Assembly: GCA_000708835.1 (NCBI GenBank)
Contig: DF237253.1
Location: 1 to 64,000, forward strand
From: Klebsormidium nitens
Lineage: Eukaryota; Streptophyta; Klebsormidiophyceae; Klebsormidiales; Klebsormidiaceae
Direction: 5' to 3'
DNA: 64,000 nt
The notes beneath the pieces are model-generated. The model made no database searches, had not been told where the DNA came from, and saw only the letters and a program-made list of their open reading frames with translations. Every line of letters begins with the position of its first letter. Positions within the stretch are counted from its first letter, which is position 1. The position numbers were made by a program, and so were the translations under genes. This document shows positions 57,901 to 64,000 of this stretch, piece after piece.

Positions 57901-60900
57901 GTCGGGCGCCCCACCAATACCACCATTTATCAAAGACCCCTCGTTCGGTGACGTACTCAAAGAGAGACGGGCTCTGAGTCCAGAACCGTCGGAAGAGCAG
58001 GAGAGGGCAACTAGGGAGGAGAGCGTTCCTTCGAACCTTCAATTCTGGCCATCGTGAGTGCCTTGATCTGTCTGTGTTTGTTTCTCGTAGTATACCCGAT
58101 CAAGGTTTCTCCGTTTTGTTCCCCGCTTTTCATGAGCAACTTGCTCAGCGTCTAATGCTTTCCTTTGCTTGTGGGCTCATCTATATTTGTGTTGCCCTCG
58201 GGATGGCTGCAATCTTGGTCTTAACCTAAGGCCCAAGATTAAAGGCAAGAGCCCAGATGGTCAAACCCAAGACCGAGTGCAAAAAGGGCAATGGGCATCG
58301 ACGTTGAACATCTGCTGATCCGCCTGCCTCTCGTGATTGTTTGAGAGTCAAAAGTCTGCCAGTCATCCTCATAGCATCGCATATTGTAATTACTTCCGAG
58401 CCACGTTTTATCTCCGCTATCGTTTTGTAGGTCCATTCCTAGCCACCATGGCTCTCCTGACTATCAACATGCGTGTCCGCTCTAATCAATCCACGGGTCC
58501 AGGAGCCCAAGTGGTTCGCTCTGGTCCCCAAATAGTGACTAGGCTCATTGATGTATGCATTTTCTGTCGCCCCCTTTGAACGCCCACGTCCAACCTTGCA
58601 GGAACGGACCCCCCCAAAACGACGTCCCCACTCCTCCCATGCCAGGGCGGCCGTTGGCTCGTCCCCCGCTCCGCGCCTCCGAACCTAACCCCACAAACCC
58701 TCAGCAATCGTACAACCCGCTCGTTCACCCCCCTGGTTTTCAACCCGCGGCCCTCATCATTCCTAACCCTGGGTTTACCCAACCCGGTCCGAGAAGTCAG
58801 AGCTTCGCTTCCCAAAGCTCGACTCCCAGCCCTGATGTGCCCCCTGGTTATCGACCGGGTTTAGCGGAACCCTACTCCGGAAGCCCTGGGGTTAGAGACC
58901 CCGGTTTCAGAAACCCGCAGCTGAGCTTCGGGTCACAGAGCTCGGGGAATCAGTCACAGAATCCGGGTTATGCTAACCCGGACCTTAACCGGCAGGATTC
59001 GTACGCTCGGAGTTTCGGGTCTCACAGTTCCGGCCTGGGGCAGAGTCCTGCTGCGATAGGAGGAACGCGGATGCAGTCGCAGGAGTCCATACGACGGAAA
59101 GGGCTGTGTTCGATGTGCGGGCAGAAGTCAAACAAGAAAGTGCAGGTAAGCGAAGCTCTGGAACACTTTGAATCTGCGTCGGTTGAGCGTCAGAGCCTGA
59201 GACTTTGGGTCTTGAAGAAGCTGGGCGTTCTGAGGACTGTTTCGTCGTGTGAAGGGTTATGAGGCGTTTCTTTGGTCTAAAGCTGTCCAGCCGTTGAGCC
59301 TTTTTGGCTCACAATTGCTCAAAGGGTTACACTGATCAGACTTCGGAGTTTGTGTCAAGGATAGACATGTCGGGTGAACACCTTGGTCGTTCCGAGGGAT
59401 ATTTGATTTCAAACAGTCACTCCGACGCATCTTGTGTTCATCAGATTTTATGTGTGGCACATTCCAGGAAGGACGATCCTCTGGAGCCAACAGATTGTGA
59501 CCATCAGACTGCCTGTGCCCATCGAAAAGTCGCACGCTTTAAAAGATTGCTTGAACCCAATGTCCTTGTTTCAAGGCATATTTTTCATGTCGGACCGCTC
59601 TCCTAAAAGGCAACTCGGTTGTTTCGGCTGGTTTGGGTGGGTTCGAATGCGGAGCGCATCATTGTTTGGCTTAGCATTTTCAGTTTGTTCTTACCCAGCG
59701 GAATGAACTCATGATTCATGCTGCACACTATTCATAGATTCAAGACTCACCGAATTCTTCTTTGATTGCGCAGTGCCTTGTATGCAACAAGAAGTACTGC
59801 GAGAGGTGTGTGGAACGCGCCATGGGATTCATGCCCGAGGGGCGGAAGTGCGTTGGTAAGCACACGTGTCCACTCTACGTTCGTTCATTGTTGTTTAAGA
59901 CAGCTCGTTGAGCCGGGAACAAGCGGGGTCGGTCTAGAGGTTTTGCGGGGGCATAGCGTGCGGCATGATCATTTCCGGGCATGGAACTGCCTCAGTGCGA
60001 ACAGATACAAACCAAGGTAGCCTTACCCAAACAGAGAGTTGAGACTCATCGGGTAAGAGCGTGGTTTGCTGACCACATACTGCACATCTGAAGCATCCTG
60101 TTCAGATCTAGGGCTTATGAGGGCTGCCCGGTAGGCAAAGCCCACCCGGCCATACTTCAGGCGTCCAGGAATTCTCTTTCCTTTCTCCTGCGGTTTTGCT
60201 TCCATGAAGCTCTTTCTGATTTTGGTCACAGTCGATACAAATCAGAAGAACTACTCTGTTTTCGTAGAATTGAGTTGCGTGAAAAATGACGTTTTGACGA
60301 CGCAAAACGGCCCTACCTCAAGCCGCCAAAGTTTTTTCTTTGCGGTTCGTCATCTGTAAGCCATCTCTTTCATCGATACTTGCTCCAACCATAGGATCAA
60401 CTCAAAATACCATCTCTTGTTGATTCGATTGATCCAAGTCAATCGATAGATGCATGGCTTCTCCATATCAGGGAACTCCCGATCGACAACGCGGACTGTC
60501 TCCAACTCAGGCCACACCGTTTCTCTATCTCTCCTCTCGTCTCGTCTCCTCCCTTCCATGAGCCAACTCATCGAATGATCACACTCAACTCCAGTCACAA
60601 AGCAATTCTTGTACTCTTATTGGAGTTCTGTGGGGTTAGATCGTGACGAAACAAATCGGCCCCAATTCGGAGGCTCGGACAGCACCTCCTTCTCGCTTCC
60701 CTCTTATCTTACAACTCCTCGGTCCTAGCAACCGAAAATTAACGATCGCGATGCTAAAGAGTACGGTGTGTGCTGCCCGTTTTCAGGCCGTGCCGGGATG
60801 CCTAACCACAAACCGAATCGGCCCCACCTTGTCTGCGACTCTCACTCCATCTTTTTGAATAGGTCACAACCAACTCGACTTTCAGATCGACTCTTGTGTT

Positions 60901-63491
60901 CTCATTTCTAGGCTGCGTGAAATTAAGTGTTGACAAAGCAACCAGCCGCACCTCAAGCCACCATTCGTCTCTTTCCTTCACGGCCTTTCCCCTGAAAGCC
61001 AATCTTTCCGTACTGGTCATAGGTGAAAGCAACTCAAAAGATCAGCACCAGTCGACGTTTTGGTTGGTTTGAATTTAATCAAGTATCGTTTCACTGGATG
61101 TGTGGAGTTGAAGATCGACGAAGCGAACCGGCCCGTCCTGACACCACCGCTCTTCCGATTCCCTCACGGGCATTCTCCTGAAGTCCGTCCTTCACCGGTC
61201 ACGGACAAAACCGACTCAGAAGAGCAACACCAATTGACATTGTGATCGGTTTGAACAAAAGCATCTGTTGTTTTCTCAGGATGCGTGGGTTTGAACATCG
61301 ACGAAGCGAACCGGCCCCGCCTCTCTTCTCTTTCCCTCACGGTGATTTTTTAAAAGCTCAATCTCTCATTGGTCACAGATAGAAGCGTCTGGTTGGATTG
61401 ATAAAAAAAAAAACATTTATTCTCTCAGGATGCGTCGGATTGAACATCGACGAAGCGAACCGACCCCACCTCGGTCGCTCGGACAGCACCATTCCTGGAC
61501 TGGCCAAAGACCGGACGTCCGAGATCCTGAAAGCGGAGCTGGTGTCGGTTGCTAACCTGGCGGGTTCCGAGCGGGTTGTGGTTAACCGGAAGCCGCTAAC
61601 CCGGGAGGAGCTGGCCGCACTGTTCAATGCAGAGCGGCCTCCGCCCAGGATGGATCGCGGAAACTTTTGGTGAGTGGATTCTTTTCAACCGGTCGTGTAT
61701 TTTATTTGTTCCGTAAAATCGACGCGGGTTATCGGTAACCGGAAGCCGTTAACCTGGAATGAGTTGGCTGGACTAACAAACGCGAAGCAGTTGCCGCCCA
61801 GGATGGACTGCGGAGACTTCTGGTAAGTGATTCTTATCAACCGGTCATGATTTTGCCTTGTTGTGAGAGAAAGATGTGGGTTATCGCTAATCGAGCCGCT
61901 AACCCGAAATGAGCTGGCTACCCTAATTAATGCGGTTGCCGCCCAGGACGGATCGGGGGAACTTTTGGTAAGTCTCAGTTGTTGAATCTTGGACTGCAAG
62001 TTTTGGGCTTTCAGATGCACGCCTTCGTGCTTCTTAGTAGTTCGTCCCTCATCGTCACAACATTCAAGATGCCGACACTCTCTGCTTCTTGAAGATACGA
62101 GTTCGCCGCTTCAAACCCTTTACAATACCTCTTAAAAAGAGATGTGTAGGCCACCCTTGCCATTCTTGTCGAGATATGGAATCAGCGTTAGCTTCAAGCG
62201 TTGCCACTAGTCGAGACATTTTGCAAGCGCTCCCTCATTTTTCAGAGACTCGACGAACTTTCGACATCCAATACAGCTTTCCTGGAACCCTTCTATCATC
62301 ACAGCTCGATATGATGATCTTCGGAGCTCCTTACGAGATCGGAGGAGTGTCAATCAGCTTGTCGTGGTCCAGACTTTGAAGCGTCCGTTTCTACCGCATG
62401 CTCGAAAGAGAATCTTGTTGGAACGGATCCTGATTGTGACAATGTTCTCACAGGTACGATGCGCGGTCGGGGCTGTGGGGTAAGATGGGCCGCCCATTTG
62501 AGCGGATCGTTGCGCCGGGGCTCGAGGTGAGGTGGCAGCCTCTGATTGGTTCAGATTCCTTCTCTATGTGTGAGGATGTAACCAAGCGGTCTGAAATCGA
62601 TATTTGAATGTAGCCAGTGGCCTTTCTGTCCACGACTCTTTCCGGGCAGTCTGAATTGTTGCCTTGGGTCTTATGTAATGTTTTGTGGTCTTGGATCGGT
62701 GCGACTTTGGCCCCGCATAGTGTTCTGTGTCCTTCGGTCGCCAGTTACAAAGCCCGTATGTGGATTCGGTGCTTGCAATCTTTCTTCAGAGAATATGTCG
62801 ACCCCTTACCCTTCGACACAATCGCGTGTGCGACTGCAAAGGTGGATACTCGGCAAACGCGCAGAATTATCGAATAACTCTGGTCCGCTGAAGGCGTTTA
62901 GGGTAGGCGAAGTTCCCTTCTACCGAGAAGGATCGGTCTGGAAAAGGCAAGGGTTATAGCTTTGAACCTCTCCGAAAAGGCTAGCGGTTCAAACGCAAAG
63001 GTGCCTTGAAGGTGTCAATCTGGAAGGAGCAAAGATGTTCACTATGAGGCTCTTGGAGAGCGCCAGCGCTTCAAATGCACCGACCCGCCAGTAATCAATA
63101 TGGAAGAAGCAAAGGTTTAGGGGAGGCGAAGCTTCTCTTCTATCGAGAAGAAGAGGCAAGGGTCATCACTTTGAAGCTCGCCGAAAACGCCGGCGGTTCA
63201 AACGCAACGATGCCTTAAAGTGTCTCGCTGGAAGAAGCAAAGATCTTCACTACGACGCTCTCCACAAACGCCAGCGCTTTGTACGCCCTACAGGTCGGGG
63301 GCCCCTTACCCCAGGACGCAAGCAGCGGCTCCACCCGGGTTTACCTCAACGGACGGGAGCTGGGTAAGCGAGAGTTGCGGCTGTTCAAGTTTGCCGGCGC
63401 GAAGCTGAAGTCGAACAAGCGGATCTGGCTGGACGCAGACGGAGCGTATGGAGAGGAAGGGGGTCCGGCGAAGGGCAACATGTGGGAGCTG
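51990..63491 (+). CDS. XLG: Extra-large G protein (XLG), 3'-partial, long disordered N-terminus
   Basis: Exons seen: about 51990-55839, 56451-58053, 58601-59145, 59774-59855, 61429-61669, 62454-62526 and 63294-63491; phases agree at every join. The cysteine-rich XLG domain is clear: GLCSMCGQK / [18 protein letters not shown] / [40 protein letters not shown] and [21 protein letters not shown] then lead, as in land-plant XLGs, towards the G-alpha-like GTPase domain beyond the window. XLGs couple receptor and G-beta-gamma signalling in plants and act at the plasma membrane and nucleus. Ahead of the Cys domain are about 1980 residues of Pro/Ser/Gly-rich sequence, several times longer than in land plants, including about seven 11-residue SDVAPAxKG repeats at 54830-55060. 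The first in-frame ATG is about 52341; upstream sequence is open but the true start is unresolved. Confidence 0.8.
60634..61325 (+). repeat. Five upstream echoes of an XLG exon 5' edge
   Basis: Copies of the start of the exon at 61429 (reads [15 protein letters not shown]), from far to near: 60634-60690 ([18 protein letters not shown]), 60787-60829 (partial, TTTCAG kept, NRPHL readable), 60912-60953 ([16 protein letters not shown] kept), 61097-61140 ([13 protein letters not shown], acceptor lost) and 61280-61325 ([20 protein letters not shown] kept). Similarity rises towards the real exon. Confidence 0.85.
61724..61967 (+). repeat. Two downstream echoes of the same XLG exon's 3' edge plus donor
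   Basis: 61724-61822 copies about the last 100 bases of the exon and ends in donor GTAAGT. 61877-61967 is a second, more degraded copy with small deletions, also with GTAAGT. The real donor (61670) is GTGAGT. Both copies keep CCGCCCAGGA and the CGGxxxCTTxTG end. Confidence 0.85.
62908..63293 (+). repeat. ~218-base tandem duplication in an XLG intron
   Basis: Two units, about 62908-63125 and 63126-63293. Both carry AGGCGAAG, a run of TTCTACCGAGAAG type, GGCAAGGGT, CGGTTCAAACGCAA and GGAGCAAAGAT/GAAGCAAAGAT, then CGCCAGCGCTT. The second unit runs into the real acceptor. Confidence 0.65.
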
Positions 63492-63722
63492 GTAAGGGAA
63501 GAAAGAGTAAACATGTTTATCCTGAGTTCGTTGTTTTGGCGAAAGGTGCCAGTCAATCCAGAAAAAGCTACATAAAGCTGGAAAGGTCTCCAGAATTGCA
63601 GAAGTCCGCACGTGCTGCAGCAATTTTGTGCATAGAGCTTTGATTCTGTCAGCACTTTATGTTGTTTCAACTGCAACGTCAGTCATCTGCTCGTCAAAAT
63701 CAGCAACTGCTGATAACAATTG

Positions 63723-63853
63723 AAACTCTAGAAGGCGTCCAATGAAGGGTAATAAGTGGAAGCGGGCGAGGATTACTTAAACCTGAACATCTCGATCCCC
63801 AGTTTGTAGATCTGTGAAACTCTAAAAGGCGTCCAATGAAGGGCAATATGTGG
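63723..63853 (+). repeat. Two downstream echoes of the last XLG exon's 3' edge
   Basis: ACTCTAGAAGGCGTCCAATG at about 63725 and ACTCTAAAAGGCGTCCAATG at about 63819 are followed by AAGGGTAATAAGTGG and AAGGGCAATATGTGGGAGCT respectively. The real exon ends AAGGGCAACATGTGGGAGCT before its donor at 63492. Here the copy further from the exon is the better preserved one. Confidence 0.65.
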
Positions 63854-64000
63854 GAGCTGGTGCCGATTCCTAAAAGCCTGCAACGAGTCACCCGAATTCA
63901 TCTGGCCTTGCCGACTAGCTGTACCTGCTGGACATACGTATTTCCGCTCTTAAGAAATTACAAATGCCTCTAGTCAGCCGGCTCCAAAGAGCGGTGATCG

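Overview
The window reads as nuclear DNA of a streptophyte green plant, most likely a charophyte alga; a Klebsormidium-like genome is my guess, not a demonstrated fact. The main reason is an extra-large G protein gene (XLG), a family known from the streptophyte lineage, together with ordinary GT-AG spliceosomal introns of about 200 to 1600 bases, an SR/K-rich cyclophilin and prefoldin subunit 5. No rRNA, tRNA or CRISPR array was recognised.

Layout. 1-4850: compact, intron-free, virus- or transposon-like block: a partial primase/helicase (DUF5906-like), a tyrosine recombinase and three small proteins. 5085-9721 (minus): a viral-type PrimPol plus D5 primase-helicase that is nevertheless cut into seven exons with consistent splice phases. 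9722-12030: repeat-rich DNA. 12030-16395 (minus): an L1-like LINE with ORF1 and ORF2, sitting inside a satellite-like array. 17115-20885 (minus): six-exon gene with a coiled coil and a restriction-nuclease-like core. 22457-25068 (plus): prefoldin subunit 5, four exons. 26549-27955 (minus): intronless F-box/LRR gene. 28412-35604 (plus): SR-type cyclophilin, eight exons. 36746-44051 (plus): eleven-exon sugar-nucleotide-epimerase-like dehydrogenase (DenD-like). 47493-50233 (minus): multi-exon F-box/LRR gene. About 52000 to beyond 64000 (plus): XLG, with a very long disordered N-terminus; its G-alpha domain lies outside the window.

The most striking signal is one I do not know from the literature. 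At several exon edges there are tandem series of partial copies of the exon edge plus its splice site, which I call exon-edge echoes. Upstream copies carry the acceptor and the first part of the exon; downstream copies carry the last part of the exon and its donor. The copies decay with distance from the real exon. The cyclophilin intron 5 is built almost wholly this way from both sides, XLG shows it around one exon on both sides, and the DenD-like gene has three decayed copies of its 5' UTR, start codon and Rossmann motif ahead of the true start. This suggests intron and 5' UTR growth by repeated local duplication of exon boundaries.

The second point is the pair of unrelated primase-helicases side by side, one in a compact mobile block and one spliced like a host gene with minisatellite-filled introns. 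Six single-base frameshifts, most in or next to short homopolymer runs, affect mobile and host genes alike, so sequencing error has to be considered before calling any of them pseudogenes.
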